From the NCBI RefSeq assembly GCF_013114835.1, contig NZ_JAAVLW010000005.1, positions 434,001 to 498,000 of the forward strand: a DNA stretch of 64,000 nt, in the 5' to 3' direction. The position numbers and the translations under genes were made by a program. The notes under the pieces were generated by a model. It was not told the DNA's origin. It searched no databases and worked only from the letters and a program-made list of their open reading frames with translations. Positions 42,854 through 51,648 of this stretch are shown here, in pieces (positions within the stretch are counted from its first letter, which is position 1; the number at the start of each line of letters is the position of its first letter). The DNA is from Bradyrhizobium archetypum. GTDB taxonomy: Bacteria; Pseudomonadota; Alphaproteobacteria; Rhizobiales; Xanthobacteraceae.

Positions 42854-43093
42854 TCAGCTTTTCGCGTTCTTCTCGAGAAACTTAGTCGCGTCGCCCACGG
42901 TCAAAATCGTCTCGGCGGCGTCATCGGGAATCTCGCAACCGAACTCTTCTTCAAATGCCATCACGAGCTCGACGGTGTCGAGACTGTCGGCGCCGAGGTC
43001 GTCGATAAAACTTGCGTTGTCGACAACCTTATCCGGTTCAACACCGAGGTGTTCGACCACAATCTTCTTAACCCGCTCGCCAATCTCACTCAT
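42854..43093 (-). CDS. acpP: acyl carrier protein
   Basis: This 79-aa acidic helical protein carries the phosphopantetheine serine in LGADSLDTVELVMAFE. Sequence MSEIGERVKKIVVEHLGVEP is the standard rhizobial AcpP start. I chose the ATG at 43093; two more ATG codons directly upstream are in frame. fabG lies 304 bp upstream, so acpP probably has its own promoter, as is common for this highly expressed gene. Confidence 0.98.
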   Translation of the reverse strand: MSEIGERVKKIVVEHLGVEPDKVVDNASFIDDLGADSLDTVELVMAFEEEFGCEIPDDAAETILTVGDATKFLEKNAKS

Positions 43094-43396
43094 CATCAAC
43101 CTCGTGCTTGTTCCATTGGACCCGACCCCAAGACGCTACAGAGACGCTACGAGCTATCGTGGTCGTTAAACTTCCTTCGCTATCGCGCATAGTCTTGGTT
43201 CGGCCCGGTGGTAGCCGACAAAGCCCCGGCGAACGGCAGGCGTTGCCACGCCAATATACAGGGTTTCAAAATCCTGCAATGGCCTTGTTTGCCCATCCGT
43301 CGAGGGTTCGGTTACCATACTTCCCAAGCCTTGACTACAAGCCTCAAGTGCCCCGGAAAACGGCCTTTGGCCGCATTGATCGAGGCAATAACTCGC
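43094..43396. other. 303-bp acpP-fabG intergenic region
   Basis: This is the expected acpP promoter region. I see no repeat, RNA gene or reading frame that can be supported. A short GACGCTAC direct repeat (near 43130-43150) is the only pattern. Confidence 0.5.
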
Positions 43397-44134
43397 TCAA
43401 ATCATGGCCATTCCGCCGTTGACGTGAATCGTCTGGCCAGTGACATAGGCCGCCTCATTGGAGGCGAGATAGACGGCCGCGGCAGCGATGTCCTCCGGCG
43501 TCCCCAGCCGCGCCGCAGGAACCTTCGTCAGGATGGTCTCGCGCTGCTTGTCGTTGAGCGCGTCGGTCATCGGCGTCTTGATGAATCCTGGTGCGATGCA
43601 ATTGGCGGTCACGTTGCGCCTGGCGTATTCCGCTCCCAGCGTCTTGATCAGGCCGATGATACCGGCCTTCGACGCGGTGTAGTTGGCCTGGCCGGGATTG
43701 CCGGTCACGCCGACGATCGAGGTAATCGCAATGATCCGCCCGAAGCGCTTGCGCATCATCAGTTTGGTTGCGGCGCGGGCGAGACGGAACGTCGCGGTCA
43801 GATTGACCTGGATCACGTCATCCCAATCCTCGTCACGCAACTGCACAAACAGGTTGTCGCGCGTGATGCCGGCATTGGCGATCAGGATATCGACCTGCCC
43901 CATGGCGGCCTCCGCCGCGGGCACCAGCGCCTCGACCTCCGCGCTGTCGGAGAGATTGCACGGCAGCACGTGGACGCGGCCGCCAAGCTTGGCGGCGAAG
44001 GAATCCAGCACCTCGCGGCGCGTCCCCGATATCGCCACCGTCGCGCCTTGCGCATGCAAGGCCTGCGCGATCGCCCCGCCAATGCCGCCGGTTGCGCCGG
44101 TGACCAGCGCCGTTCTGCCCGTCAAATCGAACAT
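43397..44134 (-). CDS. fabG: 3-oxoacyl-ACP reductase
   Basis: This 245-aa short-chain dehydrogenase reduces 3-oxoacyl-ACP with NADPH. It has the cofactor loop TGATGGIGGAIA, NAGITRDNLF and the catalytic YTASKAGIIG. The ending GGMAMI is typical for FabG. It follows fabD by 21 bp on the same strand. Confidence 0.98.
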   Translation of the reverse strand: MFDLTGRTALVTGATGGIGGAIAQALHAQGATVAISGTRREVLDSFAAKLGGRVHVLPCNLSDSAEVEALVPAAEAAMGQVDILIANAGITRDNLFVQLRDEDWDDVIQVNLTATFRLARAATKLMMRKRFGRIIAITSIVGVTGNPGQANYTASKAGIIGLIKTLGAEYARRNVTANCIAPGFIKTPMTDALNDKQRETILTKVPAARLGTPEDIAAAAVYLASNEAAYVTGQTIHVNGGMAMI

Positions 44135-44155
44135 CTATGTCTCCTTCCGGGAGCT

Positions 44156-45109
44156 TCAGGCCGAAGCCGCCAATGCGTCTTTGGCGGCGGCAATATCGTT
44201 TGGCCCTCCGACCGACAGGCCCACCGCGCCCTCTGCGATACGCTTGACCAGCCCGCTCAGCACCTTGCCGGCGCCGATTTCGAAGAACCGCGTCACACCA
44301 TGTGCCGCCATGTAGGCCACCGATTCGCGCCAGCGGACCGTGCCGGTGACCTGCTCGATCAGGCGGCGGCGAATCTCGTCGGGATCGGTGATCGCCGCAG
44401 CCAGCACGTTCGAGACCAGCGGCGAGGCTGGCGCCTTGATCGTCACACCGGCCAGCGCTTCCGCCATCGCATCGGCCGCCGGCTGCATCAGCTTGCAGTG
44501 GAACGGCGCGGACACCGGCAGTAGCATCGCACGCTTGGCGCCTTTGGCCTTGGCGATTTCCACCGCGCGATCGACGGCCGCCTTGTCACCTGACACCACA
44601 ACCTGCCCGCCGCCATTGTCGTTGGCGGCCTGGCAAACCTGTCCCTGTGCCGCTTCGCTGGCAACCGCCATCGCCGTCTCATAATCGAGCCCGAGCAACG
44701 CCGCCATCGCGCCGACACCGACCGGCACCGCTTTTTGCATCGCAAGACCACGGATACGCAGCAGGCGCGCGGTATCATGGACGCTAAGGCTACCGGCCGC
44801 AGCCAGCGCGGAATATTCGCCGAGCGAATGGCCGGCGACGAATGCCGCATTCCGCCCGACGGAAAAGCCCGCCTCGCTTTCCAGTACGCGCAGCGTGGCG
44901 ATCGACACCGCCATCAGCGCCGGCTGGGCATTTTCCGTTAGTTGGAGGGTCTCCGCGGGGCCATCCCAGATGATCGCCGTCAGCTTCTCGCCAAGCGCCG
45001 AATCAACCTCGTCAAATACTGCTCGCGCGGCCGGAAAGGCCTCCGCCAGGGCCTTACCCATACCGACCGCCTGGGAACCCTGCCCCGGAAACGTAAATGC
45101 AGCCGTCAT
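44156..45109 (-). CDS. fabD: malonyl-CoA:ACP transacylase
   Basis: This 317-aa enzyme loads malonate onto ACP. The active-site serine is in GHSLGEYSALAAAG, and the N-terminal FTFPGQGSQAVGMGK and C-terminal EIGAGKVLSGLVKR are family typical. The ATG at 45109 was chosen; 60 upstream in-frame residues have no homology. It is the first gene of the fabD-fabG pair. Confidence 0.97.
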   Translation of the reverse strand: MTAAFTFPGQGSQAVGMGKALAEAFPAARAVFDEVDSALGEKLTAIIWDGPAETLQLTENAQPALMAVSIATLRVLESEAGFSVGRNAAFVAGHSLGEYSALAAAGSLSVHDTARLLRIRGLAMQKAVPVGVGAMAALLGLDYETAMAVASEAAQGQVCQAANDNGGGQVVVSGDKAAVDRAVEIAKAKGAKRAMLLPVSAPFHCKLMQPAADAMAEALAGVTIKAPASPLVSNVLAAAITDPDEIRRRLIEQVTGTVRWRESVAYMAAHGVTRFFEIGAGKVLSGLVKRIAEGAVGLSVGGPNDIAAAKDALAASA

Positions 45110-45219
45110 CGGCGCTCCCTCGTTAGAATGGCGCCGTAAGACACTGACCAAGGCCGGGATGTCAAGCCGCGCTGCGGAATGACGCACGCTGTGGAGGGGT
45201 GAGAATCGGGCGGGCTGGT

Positions 45220-45846
45220 TCAGCGTTCTTGCAGGGCCAACCGGGCACCCAAAGCGCAATAGATGCCGCCGACGACCTTGCCCTGCCATTTTAGCACGGT
45301 GGGATTTCGACGAAGAAAGTTGCCTAGCCGGCCCGCACAGACAGCAAAGACCACCGTGCTGACGAGCCCCAACAGCACAAAAAGGATCCCCAGGATCGTC
45401 AGTTGAAGCGCGACCGACCCCTTTTCGGGCACCACGAACTGGGGGAGGAACGCGAGGAAGAAAAGCGCCGTCTTTGGATTTAGCACCTCGGCCAAAATAG
45501 CCTGTCTAAATGCCTTGCCGGCCGAGATCGGCAGTGCGCCCGCCGTCAGATTTGCCGGCGTTCTCTCAAGGATTGCACGAACGCCGAGGTAAACGAGATA
45601 CGCTGCACCAATGTATTTGATGATGCTGAACAGCGTCGCCGAAGTGGCAATGACGGCTGAGATGCCGACGATCGCCGTGAACGTGTGAATCATATCGCCG
45701 GCCGCGATGCCGAGGCCGGTAGCTAGTCCCGCCTTTGTGCCTGAACTCGTTGCCCGTGCCACCGTGAGGAGCGTGGCGGGGCCCGGAATGAATACAAAGC
45801 CGAGCACAACCGCCCCATAGGCAACCAAGGTCGTCAGATCGATCAT
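45220..45846 (-). CDS. LysE family amino-acid/metabolite exporter
   Basis: This 208-aa protein has about six hydrophobic segments and the LysE/RhtB signatures VLGFVFIPGPATLLTVARAT near the N-terminus and ILAEVLNPKTALFFLAFLPQ in the middle. It should export amino acids or related small molecules. The ATG at 45846 was chosen by homology, with GGGGGAG upstream. It lies 110 bp upstream of fabD on the same strand, but no functional link is known. Confidence 0.92.
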   Translation of the reverse strand: MIDLTTLVAYGAVVLGFVFIPGPATLLTVARATSSGTKAGLATGLGIAAGDMIHTFTAIVGISAVIATSATLFSIIKYIGAAYLVYLGVRAILERTPANLTAGALPISAGKAFRQAILAEVLNPKTALFFLAFLPQFVVPEKGSVALQLTILGILFVLLGLVSTVVFAVCAGRLGNFLRRNPTVLKWQGKVVGGIYCALGARLALQER

Positions 45847-45922
45847 TCGCAAGCTCCCCCTCGGCCATTGTCGCCCAAGGACGTCATTTAAGGACGTCAT
45901 TTATAGACGAGCAAGGAGATGT

Positions 45923-46948
45923 CTAGAATCCGCCTGCCGCCTGATCGCGGCCAACCTCGGCGCCGGCGCGTGCGCGACGCACACTGCTCACCAGCTTGCC
46001 CGGCCGATCTTCGTGGTCAGGGCTGGCTGTCGCCAGTCTCAGCACGGCGGCGTAGTTTGGCTGCACCTCCATGCGGTCCGCAAACCGGCTTTCAGAGAGG
46101 ATGCGGTGGACGCGCGGCAGGTTGTAGCAGGGCACGTAGAACAACAAATGATGCTCGAGGTGATAATTGACATAGTACGGCGCGATGAACAGCCGCTCGA
46201 GAAAATTCGCACGCGTGGTGCGCGTATTGCGCAAGGGATCATCTGAATCGGGAACGACCGCATGCTCGGCAATATTGCGAATCCGCGTAATGACCATCTG
46301 CCAGGTCAGGAGCGGCAACAGCCACAGCAGTGGATAGGCCCACCACACGCCGGCGGCGGCAAGAGCAGCGAACAGCACGGCATTGACAGCAAATTGCGGG
46401 CCGAGCTTTTCCCAGAAATGCGCGGCACGTTTCGCGACAGGCCATTGCTTCGGCCCAAGCGCGTTCAAGAGTTGCGCCTTGCGCTGCTGGTAGCCGGTCT
46501 GTCCCGTAATGTCGCGGAAAAACTTGCGACGATAGCTGATCTTGGTGATCGGAAATGGCGCCGACAAAATTAGATCGGGATCGTCTTCCTGCTGCGTGCG
46601 CGCATGGTGCTGCAGGTGGTAACGGCGATAGGCGCGCGTCTCGGCAAAGACCGGATAGGCACAGAACCACTGGCTGAGCACCAGATTGACCTTCTCGTCC
46701 GCCGATAGGCATCCATGGGCACCGTCATGCATCAGGATGGCAAGCCCGAGCTGGCGTGAACCGATGACGCCGACCGCGAGCAGAAAGATCAGCGGATGGG
46801 GCCACCACGCCACCAGCGCGATCGAGCCCAGGATTAATGTCCATGCATGCGCGATTAGGGCGATGCCTTTCCACGTCACGCGCTGCCGGACAGCGATCAG
46901 TTGATCCTCGTTCAGAAAGTCGCGGGCACGAATGCGCAGCGCGGTCAT
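45923..46948 (-). CDS. membrane fatty acid desaturase family protein
   Basis: This 341-aa di-iron membrane enzyme has three histidine boxes: HDGAH (LAILMHDGAHGCL), HLQHHARTQQ and NYHLEHHLLFYVPCYN. Hydrophobic segments flank them. It probably introduces a double bond or hydroxyl into a lipid acyl chain; beta-carotene hydroxylase/ketolase-like chemistry cannot be excluded. The ATG overlaps the stop of the TetR gene by 4 nt, so regulator and enzyme are co-transcribed and the regulator probably controls the pair through the palindrome at 47687. Confidence 0.9.
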   Translation of the reverse strand: MTALRIRARDFLNEDQLIAVRQRVTWKGIALIAHAWTLILGSIALVAWWPHPLIFLLAVGVIGSRQLGLAILMHDGAHGCLSADEKVNLVLSQWFCAYPVFAETRAYRRYHLQHHARTQQEDDPDLILSAPFPITKISYRRKFFRDITGQTGYQQRKAQLLNALGPKQWPVAKRAAHFWEKLGPQFAVNAVLFAALAAAGVWWAYPLLWLLPLLTWQMVITRIRNIAEHAVVPDSDDPLRNTRTTRANFLERLFIAPYYVNYHLEHHLLFYVPCYNLPRVHRILSESRFADRMEVQPNYAAVLRLATASPDHEDRPGKLVSSVRRARAGAEVGRDQAAGGF

Positions 46949-47667
46949 GGCGATTTCTCCCCCTCGGCCGGCCCTGAATTGGAAACTTCGCGATCGCTGA
47001 CGAGATGCAGTCGCGCCGTGTCGCCGGCCGGCGTCGTCGCCTGGTCGCCGAGCACGCGCAGCATCTCCCCGGACAGGTCCTCGGCCGAACGGCCCATGGC
47101 ATAACCCTCGACCATGACGCCGACCGCCAGCGCCCAGAACCGCCGCGAACTGGCATCGGCGTCGCGCAGGCTCTTCCAGCCGTGTCGCTCGATTTGGCTT
47201 GCATAAGCCCGCATGCCTTCGCTGTGCAGCCGCTCGATGGTGCGTTCCACCAGCGGGGCGAGATCCTGGCGGCGGCGGGTAAGCGTCAGCGCCTCGGTAA
47301 AGAAAGCGACAGAATCCGTCGCCGTGACGGTCTCGACCAGCGCGCGCGTGTAGTCCCCTGGCGTATGGGCCTGCAGCGCCGCCTGCTCGGCCGCGCGCGC
47401 CACGTAAAGCATCTCGCGGCAGGCAGCCTCGACGAACAGGGCCTCCTTGGTGCGGAAATAGTAGGTGATCTGGCTCGGGAAGGCGTCGGCTGCCGCGGCA
47501 ATGTCCGAGATCGAGGTGCCGGCAAGGCCCCGCTCTCTGAACAGGCGGCTGGCCGCATCGAGGAGGCGCGAACGCATCCGGCGGCCTGCCGTCCGGGTCG
47601 CGCGGGCGGCGTGTCTTGGATCGTCGGCCGGTGATTGCGTCGGGGCCTGAATGGATTTGGGGGCCAT
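46945..47667 (-). CDS. TetR/AcrR family regulator of the desaturase operon
   Basis: This 240-aa protein has an Arg/Ala-rich leader, then the TetR helix-turn-helix (LLDAASRLFRERGLAGTSIS, DIAAAADAFPSQITYYFRTK) and a TetR_C domain (ACREMLYVARAAEQAALQAH) of the BetI/PsrA-like kind. Co-transcription with a desaturase suggests it senses fatty acyl-CoA or membrane lipid state; this is inference. A 15-bp palindrome lies 20 nt upstream of its start. Confidence 0.9.
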   Translation of the reverse strand: MAPKSIQAPTQSPADDPRHAARATRTAGRRMRSRLLDAASRLFRERGLAGTSISDIAAAADAFPSQITYYFRTKEALFVEAACREMLYVARAAEQAALQAHTPGDYTRALVETVTATDSVAFFTEALTLTRRRQDLAPLVERTIERLHSEGMRAYASQIERHGWKSLRDADASSRRFWALAVGVMVEGYAMGRSAEDLSGEMLRVLGDQATTPAGDTARLHLVSDREVSNSGPAEGEKSP

Positions 47668-47999
47668 TTTACCTCTCCACCGCTACTTGTATGCTATACA
47701 AACAAAAATGTCAAACAGGCTGGCGAGCTTGAATCGGCGAGCGCCCCAAGGCCTCTTCGGACCGTAACAAGCCTTGCCAGCGCGCCGAAAATCCTTATAA
47801 ACCGCGCATCCGCAGATCCCGGCCGGGAGCTGAACGGACGGTCTCAGCAATCACTCCTCATCCAGGGCGTTTTTGATGTGGCAGGGCCAGTCGGCCCGTC
47901 GTCCCGTGCTTCCGCCTTCTGAGCTTATCTCCGAGTCCTTTCCGAAGGCCTCGAAGGGCTTGCCGCCGGGAAATGCGCCAACACCAGGAAAGGACACCC
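47668..47999. other. 332-bp divergent region tetR/rpsF
   Basis: It holds the operator-like palindrome at 47687-47701 near the TetR gene. The rpsF promoter and leader presumably lie on the right, but no -10/-35 pair was convincing by eye. No small gene is supported. Confidence 0.6.
47687..47701. promoter_or_regulatory. operator-like palindrome of the desaturase-operon TetR
   Basis: TTGTAT-GCT-ATACAA is a perfect 15-bp dyad 20 nt upstream of the TetR start codon, well placed for autoregulation. Confidence 0.6.
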
Positions 48000-48470
48000 A
48001 TGCCTCTTTACGAGCATGTTTTTCTCGCGCGTCAGGACGCGAGCACCCAGCAGGTCGAAGAGCTGACCACCCAGATGACGGGCATCGTCGAAGGGCTCGG
48101 CGGCAAGGTCACCAAGACCGAGAACTGGGGCGTGCGCTCCCTCACCTACCGCATGAACAAGAACCGCAAGGCACATTTCGTGCTGATGAACATCGATGCG
48201 CCCGCCGCTGCGGTCTCCGAGATCGAGCGTCAGGAGCGGATCTCCGAAGACGTCATCCGCTACCTCACCGTCCGCGTCGAAGAGCACGAGGAAGGTCCGT
48301 CGGCCATGATGCGCAAGGCCGATCGCGACCGCGAGCGCGACGAACGCGGCGGCGGCTTCCGCGGTGACCGCGAAGGCGGCTTCCGCGGCGATCGTGAAGG
48401 TGGATTCCGCGGCGACCGCGGCCCGCGCCGTCCGCGCGAAGACGCTGTCGAAGTGGCGGAAGAGGAGTAA
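48000..48470 (+). CDS. rpsF: 30S ribosomal protein S6
   Basis: This 156-aa protein has the S6 core (MPLYEHVFLARQDASTQQVE, NWGVRSLTYRMNKNRKAHFV). A C-terminal extension of about 55 residues carries repeats of GGFRGDRE and an acidic end (VEVAEEE). Such Gly/Arg/Asp tails occur in rhizobial S6. The ATG at 48000 has AGGAAAGGA upstream. rpsR follows after 5 bp. Confidence 0.98.
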   Translation: MPLYEHVFLARQDASTQQVEELTTQMTGIVEGLGGKVTKTENWGVRSLTYRMNKNRKAHFVLMNIDAPAAAVSEIERQERISEDVIRYLTVRVEEHEEGPSAMMRKADRDRERDERGGGFRGDREGGFRGDREGGFRGDRGPRRPREDAVEVAEEE

Positions 48471-48475
48471 GAATC

Positions 48476-48715
48476 ATGGCTGAAGCTGGAGCACGCCGTC
48501 CGTTTTTCCGTCGCCGCAAGACCTGCCCGTTCACGGGTCCGAACGCGCCGAAGATCGACTACAAGGATTCCAAGCTGCTGATGCGTTACGTCTCCGAGCG
48601 CGGCAAGATCGTGCCGAGCCGCATCACCGCCGTCTCCGCCAAGAAGCAGCGCGAGCTTGCGCGCGCCATCAAGCGCGCACGTTTCCTCGGCCTGCTGCCC
48701 TACGTCATTCGCTAA
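48476..48715 (+). CDS. rpsR: 30S ribosomal protein S18
   Basis: This 79-aa protein is normal S18: RRPFFRRRKTCPFTG, then IDYKDSKLLMRYVSERGKIV and KKQRELARAIKRARFLGLLP. It binds the S6 partner on the 30S platform. It has GAGGAG (inside the rpsF end) as its ribosome site. Confidence 0.98.
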   Translation: MAEAGARRPFFRRRKTCPFTGPNAPKIDYKDSKLLMRYVSERGKIVPSRITAVSAKKQRELARAIKRARFLGLLPYVIR

Positions 48716-48723
48716 GGCACTTT

Positions 48724-48749
48724 GGTTCGCGGCGTTCGCGCCGCGAACC
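48724..48749. terminator. strong hairpin after rpsR (UUCG tetraloop)
   Basis: Perfect 11-bp stem GGTTCGCGGCG/CGCCGCGAACC with a TTCG loop, nine nt after the rpsR stop. The tail TCAATATTC is not a clean T-tract, so it may act as an mRNA 3'-end stabiliser or partial terminator before the DUF2232 gene. Confidence 0.6.
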
Positions 48750-48845
48750 TCAATATTCAAATATTCATAAGGCTTCCGGGTCGTCCGGTCGCCGATGGTT
48801 GGGGTCGGGACGACCTCTAACCGCTCGAAAGGGGCGGGACAGCTG

Positions 48846-49793
48846 ATGATCGCGATTATCCTCATTGGTCTTGCAGCCGGCTGCGCGTCGGCGCTGATGT
48901 TCGCGTCCGTCATTTCACGTACGCTGATCTCGGTGCTTTTGCTCTATCTGGCGTCGATGCCCCTCATGGTCGCGGCGATCGGATGGGGTCCTCTGAGTGC
49001 CACCGTTGGCGGCATCGCAGCCGCGCTCGGCATCGGCGCGATCTTCGGCTTTGCTCATTGTCTCGCTTACGCCCTCACCGTGGCACTTCCTGCTTGGTGG
49101 CTTGGGCACCTCGCAATGCTGGGCAGGCCGGTTGGCGATGGCGCCGAACCAGGACCCCACTCGCTTGAATGGTATCCGGTCGGCCGTCTCCTGCTTTGGA
49201 TCGCAGGATTCGCCGTGCTCATTACGATTCTGACGCTCTTCAGCGTCAGCACCGATCCAGAGGCAATCGTGGCAGCTATGAAGCGTAGCGTGACTCGGAT
49301 TCTTGCAATGTACCAAATGGAGGCCGACGACCGAGTGATTGGATCGGCAGCAGCAATAGCGCCGGCGATGATCGCAAGTGGTCCGCTCATTATGCTGACG
49401 ATCAATCTGTGGCTTGCTGCCAAGATCACCGCCACCTCGGGCCGCCTGCAGCGTCCCTGGCCCGATCTGAAAGCCACGACGCTGCCCCCGATGACACTCG
49501 TCGTCCTTTGCGTCGCCGTCGCGTTCGGCTTTACCGGCGGGCTGCTTGCACTTGCCGCAAAGATTGTCGTCGGTGCGCTCTTAACGGCCTATGCACTCAC
49601 AGGCTTTGCCGTCCTGCATACGTTGACATTGGCACTGAAAAATCGCGGGCTCTGGCTGACCTGCGCCTACGTAGTCATGATCTTGTTCGTCTGGCCACTG
49701 CTCAGCATGGTCGCGCTTGGCTTGGCTGACACCGTTTTCGGCTTTCGCGAGCGCTTCATGCGGACGCGACCGCCGCCGCTTCCCACATCCTGA
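48846..49793 (+). CDS. DUF2232 family membrane protein
   Basis: This 315-aa polytopic protein starts MIAIILIGLAAGCASALMFA and has about eight hydrophobic segments, with a mid-protein soluble loop (AAMKRSVTRILAMYQMEADD). DUF2232 proteins between rpsR and rplI are characteristic of alphaproteobacteria. The ATG at 48846 has AGCTG/GGGACAG upstream; an alternative start lies at 48795. The function is unknown. Confidence 0.88.
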   Translation: MIAIILIGLAAGCASALMFASVISRTLISVLLLYLASMPLMVAAIGWGPLSATVGGIAAALGIGAIFGFAHCLAYALTVALPAWWLGHLAMLGRPVGDGAEPGPHSLEWYPVGRLLLWIAGFAVLITILTLFSVSTDPEAIVAAMKRSVTRILAMYQMEADDRVIGSAAAIAPAMIASGPLIMLTINLWLAAKITATSGRLQRPWPDLKATTLPPMTLVVLCVAVAFGFTGGLLALAAKIVVGALLTAYALTGFAVLHTLTLALKNRGLWLTCAYVVMILFVWPLLSMVALGLADTVFGFRERFMRTRPPPLPTS

Positions 49794-49842
49794 ATTTCTA
49801 TCGCTTGCCCGAACTTTAAACTAACATCAAAGGAGAACGAAA

Positions 49843-50442
49843 ATGGAAGTCATCTTGCTGGAACGCGTCGCCAAGCTCGGCCAGATGGGCGAAGTCGTCC
49901 GCGTCAGGGACGGGTATGCCCGCAACTTTCTGCTCAAGCGCGGCAAGGCGCTGCGCGCCACCGCCGACAACCGCGCCAAGTTCGACGGCATGAAGGCCGA
50001 GCTCGAGGCCAACAACCTCAAGGCCAAGGCCGAAGCGACCAAGGTCGCCGAGAAGATCGACGGCCGCAACGTGATCGTGCTGCGTCAGGCCTCCGAATCC
50101 GGCCAGCTATTCGGATCGGTGAGCGTGCGCGATATCATTGCCTCGTTCGAAGCCGACGGCGTCATCATCAGCCGCAGCCAGGTAATGCTGGACGCGCCGA
50201 TCAAGGCCATCGGCAAGCACGAAATCGCCATCGCCGTGCACCCGGAAGTCGAAGTCAGCGTCAGCGTCACTGTGGCGCGCAGCGCCGATGAAGCCGAGCG
50301 CATCAACCGCGGCGAAGACATCTCGACCCGTCAGGAAGACCAGGACGCCGCCGCCGAGGCGATCGCCGCCGCCGGCGAATTCTTCGATCCGGAAGCCCAG
50401 CACGAGGAAATCGCGCCGGCGCCCGCGGCTACCGAAAAGTAA
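49843..50442 (+). CDS. rplI: 50S ribosomal protein L9
   Basis: This 199-aa protein begins MEVILLERVAKLGQMGEVVR, the L9 rRNA-binding domain, with the long connecting helix (KAKAEATKVAEKIDGRNVIV) and a C-terminal domain, plus a roughly 45-residue acidic/Ala-rich extension typical of rhizobia. AAAGGAG precedes the ATG. A terminator follows. Confidence 0.98.
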   Translation: MEVILLERVAKLGQMGEVVRVRDGYARNFLLKRGKALRATADNRAKFDGMKAELEANNLKAKAEATKVAEKIDGRNVIVLRQASESGQLFGSVSVRDIIASFEADGVIISRSQVMLDAPIKAIGKHEIAIAVHPEVEVSVSVTVARSADEAERINRGEDISTRQEDQDAAAEAIAAAGEFFDPEAQHEEIAPAPAATEK

Positions 50443-50468
50443 CGCGTCTTATCGCGGTAATGGCTTTC

Positions 50469-50493
50469 AAGCCCGGCCCCTCAGGCCGGGCTT
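50469..50493. terminator. bidirectional terminator between rplI and the thioesterase gene
   Basis: Perfect 10-bp stem AAGCCCGGCC/GGCCGGGCTT around CCTCA. The thioesterase stop codon falls inside it, so the hairpin can serve both convergent transcripts. Confidence 0.75.
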
Positions 50494-50945
50494 GGGATTC
50501 TGGCAACCGCCTTTTCGCCCAGCATCGCAATCGAGGCGAGCGCTGTTGCGGTGTGCTTCTCGACGCCATCGGTCACGCAGAACACATCAGCCGCAACCAC
50601 GGCGACCTGGCGTCCAGGCTTGATCACACGCGCCCGGCAAATCAAACGCTCGCCGACCGCCGGCGATAGCAGGTTCAACTTGTATTCCGCCGTCAACGCC
50701 GGCTGGCCGCGCGATGTCGCCGCCGCAATCGTGGTAGCGTTGTCGACAAGGAATGCGGTGACGCCGCCGTGAAACAGGCCGTGTTGCTGCAACAGTTCCG
50801 GCCGGCGGTCGACCGCAAGCGTGCACGTGCCGCGCGTCAACTCCGACAGCTCCGCCCCGATATGGTTCATGAAGCCCTGGCGGCCGACATTGTCGCGGAT
50901 GCGAGTTGCGATCGGCGCGAAGTCCGGATCGTTGGCTGCATTCAT
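50481..50945 (-). CDS. PaaI family thioesterase (hotdog fold)
   Basis: This 154-aa protein has the hotdog signature ELLQQHGLFHGGVTAFLVDN (HGGVTAFL-D) and TAEYKLNLLSPAVGERLICR. It should hydrolyse an acyl-CoA thioester. The ATG at 50945 overlaps the TetR stop by 4 nt, so the two are co-transcribed. The acyl substrate is unknown. Confidence 0.93.
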   Translation of the reverse strand: MNAANDPDFAPIATRIRDNVGRQGFMNHIGAELSELTRGTCTLAVDRRPELLQQHGLFHGGVTAFLVDNATTIAAATSRGQPALTAEYKLNLLSPAVGERLICRARVIKPGRQVAVVAADVFCVTDGVEKHTATALASIAMLGEKAVARIPSPA

Positions 50946-51547
50946 ATGGTTTCTCCCGGTTGTCGGATCGCTTCGGACGCGACTACAGCGCGGATGGCGC
51001 AGGCGATCAGAATATCGGCTTGCTCTCTTGGATCGGTGCGGTCGCGGCCCGACAGCCATGCGCGGCAGAAAATCTGTGCCGGTCCGATGATTTGACTGAA
51101 GAACACCGACGACGTCATCGGCAGCAATTCGCCGCGCGCAACCAGCGGCGTGCGCCATCGCTCCACGGCTTCCGCAAGACGCGCATTCTGTGCCCGCTGC
51201 GCGCCACGGATCTCCTCCGTCCATTCACTGCGGGAAATCTCGAACAGATAGCGCGCCTCACGCCTGGAGTTCACGACCCATTCGAGATGGGCGCGGATCA
51301 GCCGCGCCACGCCTTCCCGCGCCCCGCGGGATTGATCGACCGCCGCAATGACGGCGGCGTGGTAATGCCCGAGGATCTCCAGAAAAAGCGTGCCGGCCAG
51401 TTGCTTCTTCGAATCGAAGAAATGGAAAAAGCTGCCGTTGGACGCCCGCGCGCGGGCTCGAATGGCGGCCACGGTGGCACCCTCGAAGCCGTCGCGGTCG
51501 AACACCGCCAATCCCGCCGCCAGCAAGTCCTCGCGCGCCGTAGTCAT
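50942..51547 (-). CDS. TetR/AcrR family regulator of the thioesterase
   Basis: This 201-aa protein has the N-terminal HTH (LLAAGLAVFDRDGFEGATVA, AIRARARASNGSFFHFFDSK) and a ligand domain. It is followed directly by the thioesterase gene. The operator is probably the repeated CTCTAGAG palindromes at 51579-51601, 32 nt upstream of the start. Confidence 0.92.
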   Translation of the reverse strand: MTTAREDLLAAGLAVFDRDGFEGATVAAIRARARASNGSFFHFFDSKKQLAGTLFLEILGHYHAAVIAAVDQSRGAREGVARLIRAHLEWVVNSRREARYLFEISRSEWTEEIRGAQRAQNARLAEAVERWRTPLVARGELLPMTSSVFFSQIIGPAQIFCRAWLSGRDRTDPREQADILIACAIRAVVASEAIRQPGETI

Positions 51548-51578
51548 CCGCGTCCATCTTCGTTGTCGCTGGATGATT

Positions 51579-51601
51579 ACTCTAGAGTGCTACTCTAGAG
51601 C
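51579..51601. promoter_or_regulatory. repeated palindromic operator for the thioesterase TetR
   Basis: ACTCTAGAGT (51579-51588) is a perfect palindrome, and ACTCTAGAGC (51592-51601) repeats it with one change, 13 bp later. The placement just upstream of the TetR start suits autoregulation. Confidence 0.65.
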
Positions 51602-51648
51602 TGGTCAAGCGCCATGCTTCCGTGGACCGGATTACGGAATTGAGAATG

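Noticed and set aside
41489..43192. 567-aa forward open frame
   Set aside because: Antisense to fabF and acpP; a GC-rich shadow frame.
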